Assembly: GCF_020360975.1 (NCBI RefSeq)
Contig: NW_025408667.1
Location: 3,162,001 to 3,226,000 of the forward strand
Source of the DNA: Hirsutella rhossiliensis
Taxonomy: Eukaryota; Ascomycota; Sordariomycetes; Hypocreales; Ophiocordycipitaceae
Direction of reading: 5' to 3'
Length of the DNA: 64,000 nt
In this document: positions 19,423-29,989 of the stretch, one piece after another
Layout of the letters: every line of letters begins with the position of its first letter
Position numbering within the stretch: the first letter of the stretch is position 1
Notes under the pieces: generated by a model
Database searches by the model: none
What the model was told of the DNA's origin: nothing
The model's input: the letters and a program-made list of their open reading frames with translations, nothing else
Program-made: the position numbers and the translations under genes

Positions 19423-22400
19423 GTGAGAGAATGGGATGTGAGCGGAAAAGCAAAAATGGACGGAGAACCGTTCATAGCAGACGTCAGGGTGAACGGCACA
19501 GACTTCGTGCCATCTCTTGTCGACTATGGCTGCCTCTGCTACGGCGCGGTTAGCAAGCGCACATTTCACTCTCTCCAGTTGCCACATATACGCGTCCAGC
19601 CGCGCATCTTGGAGAATGCAGCGGGAGACGGCAAGGAGGTCAAAATCGACAAGATCACGTATGTGTCGATCGACCTCGATGGACATCAGCAGCATCGTGT
19701 TTTCATGTACGTCATCGACGATCTGAACTGGGATATGATCCTGGGTAAACGATGGATGGAAGACCAGGATGTTCACATCCATGCGAAGGAAGGATATCTC
19801 GAGATCGGGTCCAATGGAGTTCAAGTACGAGACCGACGACGTTACCAGCCTCCACAGCTAGATGTCTCTAATGTCATGGCCGCAACCTTTTTAGCAGAAG
19901 CACGCCGTGACAAACGCAAAGGCGGCATTGGAGTTCACTCGGTCACGATGGCGGATATTGACAAGGCCCTAAGACCGAAACCGAAGACTGACGTAATGGA
20001 GAAGCTGCCACCACAGTACCACAAGTGGTCTCGAGCTTTCTCTCAGCAACTGGCCGACCAGCTGCCCCCTCATCGGCCAGGTGTGGACCTGAAGATCGAA
20101 GTGCTGAAAGACGAGCATGGCCGAGAGAAGCCCCTACCCTGGGGACCGCTTTACAGCATGTCCCGCGAGGAGCTATTGGTACTACGGAAGACTCTCACAG
20201 AACTACTCGACAAGGGATTTATTAGAGTCAGCAGCTCGCCAGCCGCGGCACCAGTCCTTATGGTGAAGAAGCCCGGCGGAGGCATCCGCTTCTGCGTGGA
20301 TTACAGAGGTTTGAACCATATAACGAAGAGGGACCGCTATCCCTTGCCCTTACTGAGCGAGACCTTGCGAACGATAGCCAAGGCAAGGTGGTTCACCAAG
20401 GTAGATGTTATAGCAGCGTTCCATAAGATCAGGGTCGCCCCGGCGACGAGGAAAGACAACTTTCAGAACGCGCTATGGATCCTTCGAATGGCTGGTAGTT
20501 CCATTCGGCCTGACAGGCGCACCAGCAGCCTTTCAGCGGTACATTAACAGCGCGCTCCAGGATTACCTAGACGATTTTGTGTCAGCATATATCGACGATG
20601 TCCTGATCTTCTCCTCTGGAAGCCTGCAAGACCACCGCGACAAGGTCGGCAAGGTCCTCCAACGACTGATGGACGCCGGGCTGCAACTGGATATCAACAA
20701 GAGTGAATTCGAAGTCAAGGCTGTGAAATACCTTGGGTTTATCATCGAGGCGGAGTGTGGGATCCGAGTCGACCCTGAGAAGGTTGAGGCTGTGAAGGAA
20801 TGGGCAACCCCGACGAATGTTAAGTCCGTGAGGAGTTTTATTGGATTCGCGAACTTCTACAGGATGTTTATGCCAGAGTTCTCGGTGATAGCGGAGCCGC
20901 TAACGCGGCTAACGAAGAAGGACGCCATTCCGTTGGGATGAATTGTGCGAAGAAGCCTTCGAGAAGCTCAAGGACTTGTTGATCACGGCCCCGATCCTTG
21001 CACACTTCCATCCAGAAAGGAGACTATCGTGGAAGCAGACGCTTCAGGATTCGCGTCGGGAGGCGTGCTCTTGCAGAGAGATGATAAGGATGGACTGGTA
21101 CGACCTGTCGCATACTTCTCGAAGAAACATTCGGCAGCCGAAGCGAACTACGCTATCCATGACAAGGAGCTACTCGCCATTCTCAGATGTTTGGAGCAGT
21201 GGGAACCAGAGCTACGGGCAGTAGAGCACTTCAAGATCCTAACGGACCACAAGAACCTGAGGTACTTCTACTCGGAAAGGAGGTTGACAGAGAGACAAGT
21301 GCGGTGGTCGGAGTTCCTGTCCAGGTTCCAATTCGAGCTCGAATGGAGGCCGGGCCGCAAGGGCGGATTGCCTGACGCACTCTCGACGGGACCAGGATAT
21401 GCCGGCCAACTACTCCGATGAACGACTAAAGGGACGCATTATGAGGCTATTCCAAAATGATCACCTTAGAAGGGTCCCAATATCGACATTGTCTACCAAC
21501 ACCGAGGGTGCCCAGGAAATCAACTTCGGAAAGAGATCAGGATATTTGAAGATGAGGAGTTACAGCAGCTGTGGCACGCCGCACGGCAAGAAGACAAGCT
21601 TTATCAAGAACTCACGAAGCTGGTAGCAGATGGAGCGAAGAGTGTGCCAACAGACTTACAGAAGGAGAAGGTTGTCAGCATTTCAGAATGCTCATTAGAC
21701 AATAGAGGCCTGCTGTGCTTTAGAGAACGCGTCTGGATACCCGGTTCGGAGCCGCTACGTACAAAGATCATCCAGGAAACTCACGACTCTCATATCACCG
21801 GACATCCTGGAAGGGACCTCACGTACTCGACTCTGTCGAGACGCTTCTTCTGGCCGGGTGCCGCTAGCGATGTACGTCGGTTTGTGCGCAACTGCGAGGT
21901 TTGCGGACGAAACACCATCTGGAGGATACAAAGAAAGGACTCCTAAAGCCGCTCCCTATTCCGCAACGCATATGGAGCGAAATTACCATTGACTTTATTA
22001 CTGACCTCCCACCGTCGGGGAAAGATGGCGCGACGAACTGCATGGTGGTCACGGACCGACTCACCAAAGGCGTCGAACTCGAAGGATTGAACGATATTTC
22101 CACAGAAGCGGTTGCAAGAAGACTCTTCGAACGACACTACCCTGTCCATGGCATCCCAACGGCTATAACCAGTGATCAGGGTCCCCAGTTTGTCAGTGGT
22201 ATGTGGAAAAGTTTCTGTCAGATGCTAGGGATCGAGCAGCGGTTGTCGACGGCGTACCATCCACAAACCGACGGTGCAACAGAACGAATGAACCAAGAGG
22301 TAGAGAGGATTCTTCGGATATGGACGAATTATCTGCAGGAGAACTGGTTAGACTTGCTTCCAATCGCGATGGCGACTATTAACGAGAGGAAGCAACCTCC

Positions 22401-23103
22401 ACCGGACTGAGTCCGTTCTTCTTCATGCACGGCTACCACAACGAGCCAATCCAATTAGTTGAGCATCGAAGAACGGAAGACACGACGCAGGGGGAAGCGA
22501 CAGCGGAGGATTTTATTCAGAGACTACAGGACGCCACGGAGTTTGCGCAAGCAGCGATAGCTATGGCCCAGGAAATACAGCAAGCGCAAGCCAACAAGCA
22601 CAGGACAGCCGCACCGAGATACGAGCCTGGGGATTGGGTATACCTCAACGAGAAATGTCAAAACATCGCGACCCTGCAAGAAGCTCGATTGGCTACATGC
22701 CAAATATCAAGTGCTCGCGGAAGTTAGCCCACATGCCTACAGGTTGGATGTGCCTGGGCGCATCCATCCAGTCTTTCACGTCGACCTACTCCGGCCAGTC
22801 CCCGGAGACCCATTGCCTTCGCAGAAACTCGATCAAGAGAGTGCCCCACCGGTGCTGGTGGACGGCGAAAAGATGTACCTTGTTGAAAGAATTCTGGATG
22901 AAAGAATGGAAGGTACGCATAAGAAGGTGCTCGTAAAATGGCATGATTACTCGCAGCCTACGTGGGAACCCCTTACTACTATTCGACACACCGATGCATG
23001 GAAGCAATGGAAGAAGCATAAAAGGAGTGTCACCTTCTCAAGTCATCTTGCCACAGATTGCCACGACCCCCCGGAAGAGGAAACGTTGGAAGGGAGGAGG
23101 TAA
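19423..23103 (+). pseudogene. Chromovirus pol, multiply frameshifted
   Basis: The order of domains is protease (LVDYGC near 19515), reverse transcriptase (KPGGGIRFCVDYRGLN near 20270, then AYIDDVLIFSS near 20585), RNase H (EADASGFASGGVL near 21035), zinc-binding integrase N-terminus (ETHDSHITGHPGRD and CEVCGR), integrase core (IDFITDLP near 21990, SDQGPQFV near 22170, ATERMNQE near 22275) and chromodomain (ERILDERMEG...VKWHDYSQPTWEP near 22880-22980). Frames change near 20470, 20940, 21020, 21385, 21520, 21935, 22390 and 22640-22710. The protease active site reads D-Y-G where D-S/T-G is usual. Confidence 0.85.
23088..23100 (+). other. Polypurine tract of the chromovirus
   Basis: GGAAGGGAGGAGG directly precedes the pol stop codon and the 3' LTR, as expected for the plus-strand DNA primer. 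Confidence 0.75.
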
Positions 23104-23293
23104 TGTAACGGGCAAGCCGCTTTAACGGCGGCTGCGCCGCCTAGCTTCTAGAACCTTCCATTGGCTCGAAGCTATAAAATGCTATTGTGCTCTCATGTAG
23201 TAGATTCTCTTTCTTTCTTTCTTTCTTCTCTATCTTGATAGTAAACAGCATAGGGACTAGTTAGTTGTATCAACTCACTAGAGGCCTTTCACA
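23104..23293 (+). repeat. 3' LTR of the chromovirus
   Basis: 190 bp, no difference from the 5' LTR seen by eye. It is followed by the target duplication GTCTT. Confidence 0.93.
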
Positions 23294-24868
23294 GTCTTTT
23301 AGTGCGAGCTCGATCTTTTTAAGCTCGAACTAGTGCTATCTATCTAGTTTAAAGTTCGAAATCCCTTAAGACCCTTTCCCTAGTATATAACGAGCTAAGA
23401 AGATTTCTAAACGTTCTCGAATATTTAACGCTTATATAATCGAATAAAACCACGAATTCTAGCGTATAGAGTTATTCTAGATAAGCTCGAGCCTATCGAA
23501 TTCGGAGAGATGGCCGCCGATAATAATTGCTATAAACTCCTCCCGCCTTTAAGGAGTAAGCCGGATATACCGCATAAGGTTATAGAGCCGGCCTAAATAT
23601 CCAAACTTCTTCCACAGCTCCTCTACCTTCACGTAATCTCCGCGCTAGTGGTGCTTTTTAAGCTTCGCTAAATGCTTCTCATAATTTCGACCTATAAGAA
23701 ACGCCTGGCAGCAGAGGTTAACAATATAACCCAAGCAGCGCAGTCGGCGATGGCGACGCTATTGCGACTTTATCCATAGGCAGAGCTCCTTAAGTATAAA
23801 CTCAACAGCGGTATTATTAGATAAAGCATTATCTAGCATAAAGTATCTAATCTAATCTCCGCCAATGTCATATTCCTTTAGTAATTCGAGAACGGTCGAC
23901 CCAAGATTCTCGCCACTATGCTCGCTATAAACGCGTCGCATGCCCAGGACGGTACTTCGTCGCTTGCCGGTAGCGTTAATCCATATAGCGACGACACCCA
24001 GGATTGCGTACGGGTTTGGCGAGGTCCAGAGGTCGAAGGAAATAGAGATTTTACTCCGCGACCGCTAGAGGTCCTCTTTTAGCTATTGCTTCTTCGACAG
24101 GAACGCATCTATAACCTAACCTCGAATTGTTTTCGCAGCCTTTAGGAGGTAATCAAGTAGAGCAGGGTTTAGAAAGAAAAGTAGCTCTCGGAAGTACTAG
24201 TTCTCTAACTAGAAGAAAGCAATATAGCAGTATATAACCCGACGAATTAAAAGCTCTTTAAACCTCTTAACGGTATCTTTCTAGAAAAAATTGCTACTAG
24301 CAGCTGCGCTTTTCTGTTGCTCTAATATAGACGCCCGTGTCGCACCGCGTTTCCTCACGCCGCTTTATAGATCAATCTAGTGCCTCTATTCGAGATAATT
24401 TCTCACTCCCGACGTGCCATTGATCACAAATAACTCTTGCTTATACTTTCCGATCGCATATTCGTGATAGTAGTATACCTCTTTCTTATCACTGTCTCGG
24501 ATATAATAAAGACCGTACTTCCATATATGCGACGAGCCGAGACGAGCTGCCTTCTTCGTCGTCTTCGCGCGACGCAGGTACGTGACATAGTCTTGTACGA
24601 ATTCGTCCGGAGGCTCAGGATAACGGATAGAATTAGACGATGGCGTCGTAGCGGAAAAGTGTGGCGCGGGACACGATGTAGGAGATCTAGAGCGGATTGA
24701 TGCTGAATTTATCGTAAACGAAGATAGCGAGGTTAGCGCTGGAGATTCTATGATCATAATATACACCAATTAAGGTATAGTGGCTTTCGATTATTCGATC
24801 TTAGTCTATCGTCTAACTAGCCTAACGTAAAAAATTTCGGGCTCTAATATCATAGAAGTAATTCGATT

Positions 24869-24927
24869 AAAAGGATCATTTAAGCTTTCCTGTCCCTAAA
24901 AGGATCATTTAAGCTTTTCCTGTCCCT
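24869..24927. repeat. Two-unit tandem repeat (29 and 30 bp)
   Basis: AAAAGGATCATTTAAGCTTT followed by a (T)CCTGTCCCT tail occurs twice in a row. The units differ by one T. It lies inside hAT-1, upstream of its transposase. Confidence 0.85.
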
Positions 24928-25415
24928 CCGACGACGCGATTAATAAGTCTGGCCAGTGATACGTTAGGTCATGCTCCGTCCTATATAAAAGAACTCATAA
25001 AACTAGGTGCAATGAGAAGTACTTTCTAACACGCACTAACACTAGCCTTACCTTCGTGCCTTCCCTGGGATAGCTACCCGGCAGCAAAGACGAAAAGCAC
25101 CCGTTCGGTGCCGGATCGACCTAACTAAGGTAGCCAGGTCAATATTGTAAGGATGATGGTATTTATGATTAGATGGAGTAGATAAACTGGCAGAAAACTG
25201 GTCAATAAGCCCTACAGATGACACTAGAATCATCGCCGCTCGGATTCTGCCTGGTCATTCTCCGCAGTGCCTCTCACCTGAGCCTATTTTTAGCGTTACT
25301 GGTATGATCCGGTATACCGGTAATACTATGGTATCAAGTTTTTGTCAAACCATACCAGGTCTTAGCGGTATTTACCATACCAATACCAACTCATACCGGA
25401 CCATTCCGATCACTG

Positions 25416-25819
25416 CACTATGCCAAACACCCACACCAACCATCAACATTATGCACACGTTATAGGCACCTACACTATATGATCAGATGCTTCTAGTATC
25501 TCCCAGCCACTCCTTTATATCACCTATAAAGATGTTGCTCTTTTTCCTTCTAGATAGCTAAATCAAGAGTTCTTCCACTTCCTGATCTTCAGAGTTAGAA
25601 ATCGATCGTATAGATCGATTTTCGAGCCTGATCGATCGAATTTTATCGATCGTCACCTTTAATCGATCGATATCGATCGATCGCTATTTAATTTAAATCG
25701 ATCGACGATCGAATCGATCAATACTAAAAATTATCCCTATCTAGGGTAATCTTACCCATTAGTTAAAGAACTTGCCTCTAATTGTCCCCTTTAAGCAGAC
25801 CAAGAGGAAGTGTCGGCTA
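25416..25819. other. Gap between two hAT copies, with ATCGAT palindrome cluster
   Basis: No gene. Bases about 25597-25725 contain some ten overlapping ATCGAT/CGATCG motifs that can pair in many ways. They resemble the subterminal part of the MITE at 14703, so this may be another degraded hAT end. Confidence 0.5.
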
Positions 25820-26720
25820 ATAGATGCCAGCTTTACTCTAGGAACGAAGACACTGCGCCATCGCCACAATATGGCGTCGTAGGCGAGATCTCAGTGGTGT
25901 TATCATCCTCCCGCAGCTGCTAAAATCTCTTTCCGTTCCTGCTAAAGACGACGCGATGGTAAGGTAGTCAACAGCCATATAAGACAGCCGAGGAAACCGC
26001 GCAACACCAACGTCCTTCCACTAAGCGATTGGGTCCGTTTTATATGCGATATTTTCCACCGGCGGCTCTGATAGGTACTGATCAAGCTCGTCCTGTTCTT
26101 GTAAGGCGGTTGACTGCTTTGGTCCTTTAATTTGCTGCCCTTAAGGCTCAGGGCAAGCCAATGATCGACTGAACGCCAATCGGCGCTTAATATAGTCTAA
26201 GCCACTATTAGTCGTATCCGCTAAACCACTATCGTAGGATTGCCGATAAGCTATATTCTTATACCTCTCTTTCTAGACTATCGCTAAGCTTCTCGCATAT
26301 GTTCTTTCCCACTCCGACGTCTGACGAGACGGGAGTTGGCTCTAAAGCCGTTCTAGAGCGCGCCACTTCTTGCAGGGGTAGAACACCACTGCCGCTATAT
26401 ATGCGGTTAAGGTCAGCTTGCTATAGTAGTCGTTTAGCTTCTTCTATCCGAGCTTAATATAAATCTTTAAAACCCTACGAGTTCTTGCGTCTATATTATT
26501 AAATAGGTAAACTTCTTTTATAGTCTAATCTTCGTTCTCTTCGATTATAACTCCCTAAACTACTAGTTCGAGGTGGTTAAGGAGCATCTCTACCACCGGG
26601 AAGTACTCATCGAACCCTCCTAACGTGGAGCGTTTACTAGCAATACCCTCGCCCTAGAGTTGCTTCGAGGCGATCTTAAATGGCTGAAGGATCTTCTGAA
26701 CCGTAACAACGACCTTCTAT
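25820..26720 (-). pseudogene. Second hAT transposase (hAT-2), C-terminal half, RIP-mutated
   Basis: On the minus strand from 26720 downwards the frame shows hAT core segments: STLGGFDEYFPVVEMLLNHL, then YYSKLTLTAYIAAVVFYPCKKW. Near 26060-25830 comes the C-terminal dimerisation region (YLSEPPVENIAYKTDPIA, RFPRLSYMAVDYLTIASSLA, ERDFSSCGRMI). Stops are TAG at Q/W positions. The N-terminal half is missing: at 26720 the sequence passes into a different element. This copy is of another hAT family than hAT-1, judging from the different C-terminal sequence. Confidence 0.75.
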
Positions 26721-28399
26721 TCTTTAAGGCAGTGTGGTTTTCGATCCAGTTAATCCTAATTAATCGATATTAACGGATTAATTAAATTAACTAGTAAGAT
26801 TATTAATTTTATTAATCTATATAGTGCTATAACTACTATAGAGGCGCTACTAATTTAATAATCTATTTTAGCGGGATAACTAGGTAAAGGAGCGCTATAG
26901 CGTAGTATTTAGAAGGATGCTTAATTAACTACTCCGTACTATCGTCTTTAAAGTCTAATATAAGGACTTCGATACTAACTCTTTATATATTCTAGCATTT
27001 TAATAGTTTCTACCGATAACTACGCTCTATCTTATAAGATTATACGACGCGCTCTTAAAAAAACTCGCTCTACCTCGTTACTTATTACTAGAATTAAGAG
27101 GATATTAATTACTATAATTAAAAGCTATAAAAAGTATATTCGTTATTAGTCTTATAGCTACTACTTAATAGTAGTTATCTTACTAAGCCTATATAGTTCT
27201 TAGTTATAATAATTATCGAACTTATCTTAGCTTTATAGCTAATAGTAATCTTTTAGGCCTCGCGCGATCCTATTAAATACGGATACTAGCTCTTAGGTCT
27301 CTAGACTAGCTTCGGCTTTATACGATAGTATAGTACTAAGATTACTATCCCGATAGCTCCGCTAAAGCTCCCTAATATTACTAATCGCTTTCTTTTACTA
27401 AAATGCTTTTTAGTTACTTTAAATATACTTTATACGAAAATCTAGATTAAGTATAATACTAGTAGTATAAAGAGGAGAGTCGTCTATCTTACTATAATAC
27501 TTATTAAGGGTCTCTTAGCTGCTTTAAATCTATAAATAGAGCTCCTTATTAGCCTTAAATTTAAATAGAGCTCCTTTAAGGTACCTAATTAGTATATCTA
27601 TAGTAAAGAGTATAAAGTCGATTATTATATTATATCCTTAGTAATATAGAGTTACCTCTTAAAATAGTACTAAAAACGTCTAGACCGTTTAAATCTTCTA
27701 CTAGTTTAAAGGGGAGAGGAAGTTATCTTTAAGGTTATCTTAGTAGGCTTTATAGAATCCGTTAATCTTTCCTTTATACTAAAATATAACCTTATATATA
27801 TTAGTCTAGCTATTCTATCTTATACGATTATCTAGTAAAACTAGTCGCCCTACTAGCTTAATAAAAGCTTAGGTATAGCCGCTTAACGCTTAAACGAAGA
27901 TAATAATATTATAAAGCTTACTAAGTAAACTTATTTTTTAGAATAACTATTATAAGGATTTATTAATAGATCTAGCTATACTATCCCGAGCTATAATCTC
28001 CTACTCTTTATATAAGTCTAACTCCTTTATCTATATAAAGTTATAAAAGAGGAAGGCCTAGATAGCTAAGTTAATAATATAGCTAACGTAATATATATAG
28101 TAAATAACTAGATCTTAATTAATGCCCTATTATTTAAGGTATTCGCCTATTATATAGTAAAGTATATTATTAGAGCTTATATTATCGCTAACGATAGATA
28201 TAACCTTTTAAAAGATACTATAGTTCTTAAAGACCGGTAGTATAGCATAGAATTACTTTAATCTAAAGTAGCTAGGAATCCTATAAAGACCGATAAAAAG
28301 CCTAGATAATTTATCTTAGTCTTATATAAAAAAGTAAGTATAGATTCTAAGAAGAAGAAGCTTATTTAAAGAAGTCTATATATTAACTACTAGATAAAT

Positions 28400-28656
28400 T
28401 ATAAGAGCGCTACTAAGAGGTACGGGCTAATAAAGTACTTAGGTATATAGTACTAATATATTAGTAGGGTATTAGTAGGGAATCGTGCCTACCCCGCTCG
28501 TATATTATAGACTACTCGCTACTCCGACTAAAAAGGAGAAATCCCTCTTCTTATAAGCTTTAGTCTTACGACGAGGAGAATATAATATATATAGCGTAGT
28601 ACCTCTAGCTATCTCTATTACCTAACTAATCGTACTATAATATATATTCCCTTATA
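28400..28656 (+). repeat. 5' LTR of Gypsy-2
   Basis: 257 bp, preceded by the TAAAT duplication. It differs from its partner at many sites, all C/T or G/A as far as compared. Confidence 0.92.
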
Positions 28657-28899
28657 ATTTCTAAAGCTTCCCTTTTTAGTTACCTAGTAGAGATAGCTAC
28701 TTAGAGAAGACTATATAACGCTCCTATAGCGCGACGTAGTAGTTAACTAATCGAGGCCTCTTTATTACGTATATTAAGTATTTACTTAGGAGATAAAAAA
28801 TAGGAAGATATATCCTCGGAATAGACCCTTACTATAGATAGCGTTATAACTATATCGAAGATATCGCTACCTATAGGCATAAGATAACCGTCTTATAAG

Positions 28900-29985
28900 G
28901 AAAAGCTTATAGCCCTATAAGCGCGCGTTAAGGAGCTAGAGGAAACGAAACGCCTATAAGATCGCGTTATATAATTAAAAGAGGAAATTACTAAACGCGC
29001 TAGTGCTATCGCTATCCGTTTAGGGAAGCGTCGACGGTCCTACTCCCTTAAATTAAACGGTAGTCGCGGTAGCGAGGTTAAGATTAAAAATATCGCTTAA
29101 TTATCCTAACCTACTAATATATAGAAACGTCTAGACTAGACTTACGATCTAGAGGACGCTTTTAGGGCAGCGCTTAGACGCTTTCGTCGTAATAAAACGA
29201 AGATCCTCTACGCGGTAGATTATATATATAGCGACTATAAAGCGAGATAGCGCTAATACCTTAAAGAATAGACGCCGATTAACTAAACTAAATATAGTAT
29301 AGATTAGGTATACTTTAAGGAATAGATACTTATCTTAATTAAGGATACTATAAATAGGGAGATACTATTAGCGACGTAATTAAAGGAGGCTCGCTAACGA
29401 GAAGGCTAGTCCCCCTTAGAGTTTAGCTTATACCTTAACTCCTTAAAGAGGTATTTCGAACGCTTATTAGAAAAGGCGCGTGCTCTTACGTTTTTCGCTA
29501 AGCTAGAGCTATAACTTTAAGACTAAATTAACCTTTATTTAATACCTATCTATACCTATTAATAAGAAGAGCTTATATAAGTCGCTTAACGATATTAAGA
29601 TACTACTACTAATAAGAGGCGATATACTAATACTACTTCTACTCCTAGAGGAACCGGGAATAAAAGTAGTACTATACCCTAAGGCGGTATATATAGGGGA
29701 AGGAATTAAAGAGGCCGATAAGCTAAGCTAAATCGTTAAGGAAATACTACCGATTTAACTAATAACTAGTAAGCTAGCGATATACCTACTAAGGGCCGAA
29801 CTAAGGGACGTTATCGAGGAAGAGGATCTTTTACTTAATTAGGAATTATATATTTCTAATATAATAAGCTAGGATACCTATCTATAGAATATACTAATTC
29901 TTTAAAGGTAGAAACCCTAGCGAAGACTCTTAGACTTAATACCATAAAATAGGGAAAAGGTAAGATATTAAGGTAAACGCCTCTC
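28900..29985 (+). pseudogene. Gypsy-2 gag, RIP-mutated
   Basis: A plus-strand region with a coherent but stop-ridden frame, rich in charged residues (for example KELEETK-like stretches near 28930 and KRRYTNTTSTPRGT near 29607). It precedes the protease. Many TAG/TAA codons stand at Q/W positions. Assignment as gag rests mainly on its place between the 5' LTR and pol. Confidence 0.55.
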
Positions 29986-29989
29986 CCTT

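Larger units (their letters stand above)
17839..23293 (+). mobile_element. Ty3/Gypsy chromovirus (Tf1/sushi-type), young insertion into hAT-1
   Basis: The element is 5455 bp with two 190-bp LTRs that look identical base for base, starting TGTAACGG and ending TTTCACA. The target duplication GTCTT is perfect (17834-17838 and 23294-23298). Gag, protease, reverse transcriptase, RNase H, integrase and a C-terminal chromodomain appear in that order, which is the chromovirus layout. The pol stop codon TAA ends directly against the 3' LTR. It lacks the CA/TG loss seen in its host, so it inserted after the host was RIP-mutated, or has escaped RIP. Confidence 0.93.
16976..24769 (-). pseudogene. hAT transposase, RIP-mutated and split
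   Basis: Minus strand in two blocks: the N-terminal and core part at 24769-23299, and the C-terminal part at 17838-16976. The first block opens with a 127-codon frame whose region near 24420-24530 fits a degraded BED-type zinc finger. Around 24050-23880 it has the transposase core ISISFDLWTSPNPYAILGVV and later LDNALSNN. The second block ends in an intact 160-codon frame holding the hAT dimerisation region (FALDLFAVSPMSDKCERLFSS, DIIEACECLRAWY). Stops between these are mainly TAG/TAA where W or Q is expected. The chromovirus at 17839-23293 interrupts it. Confidence 0.75.
16515..25415 (-). mobile_element. hAT transposon (hAT-1), split by an LTR retrotransposon
   Basis: The terminal inverted repeats start CAGTGATCGGAATGGTCCGG at 16515 and end with its reverse complement at 25415. 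Further GGTAT/ATACC subterminal repeats follow inside both ends (16535-16565 and 16862-16920; 25296-25395). Without the 5.46-kb insertion the element is about 3.4 kb, normal for hAT. The 8 bp outside each end (CTTGCAAA and CACTATGC) do not match, so the target duplication is lost or the copy is rearranged. The inside is moderately RIP-mutated and carries a broken transposase on the minus strand. Confidence 0.75.

Noticed and set aside
16507..25423. 8-bp target duplication of hAT-1
   Set aside because: The flanking 8-mers CTTGCAAA and CACTATGC do not match even allowing for RIP transitions.
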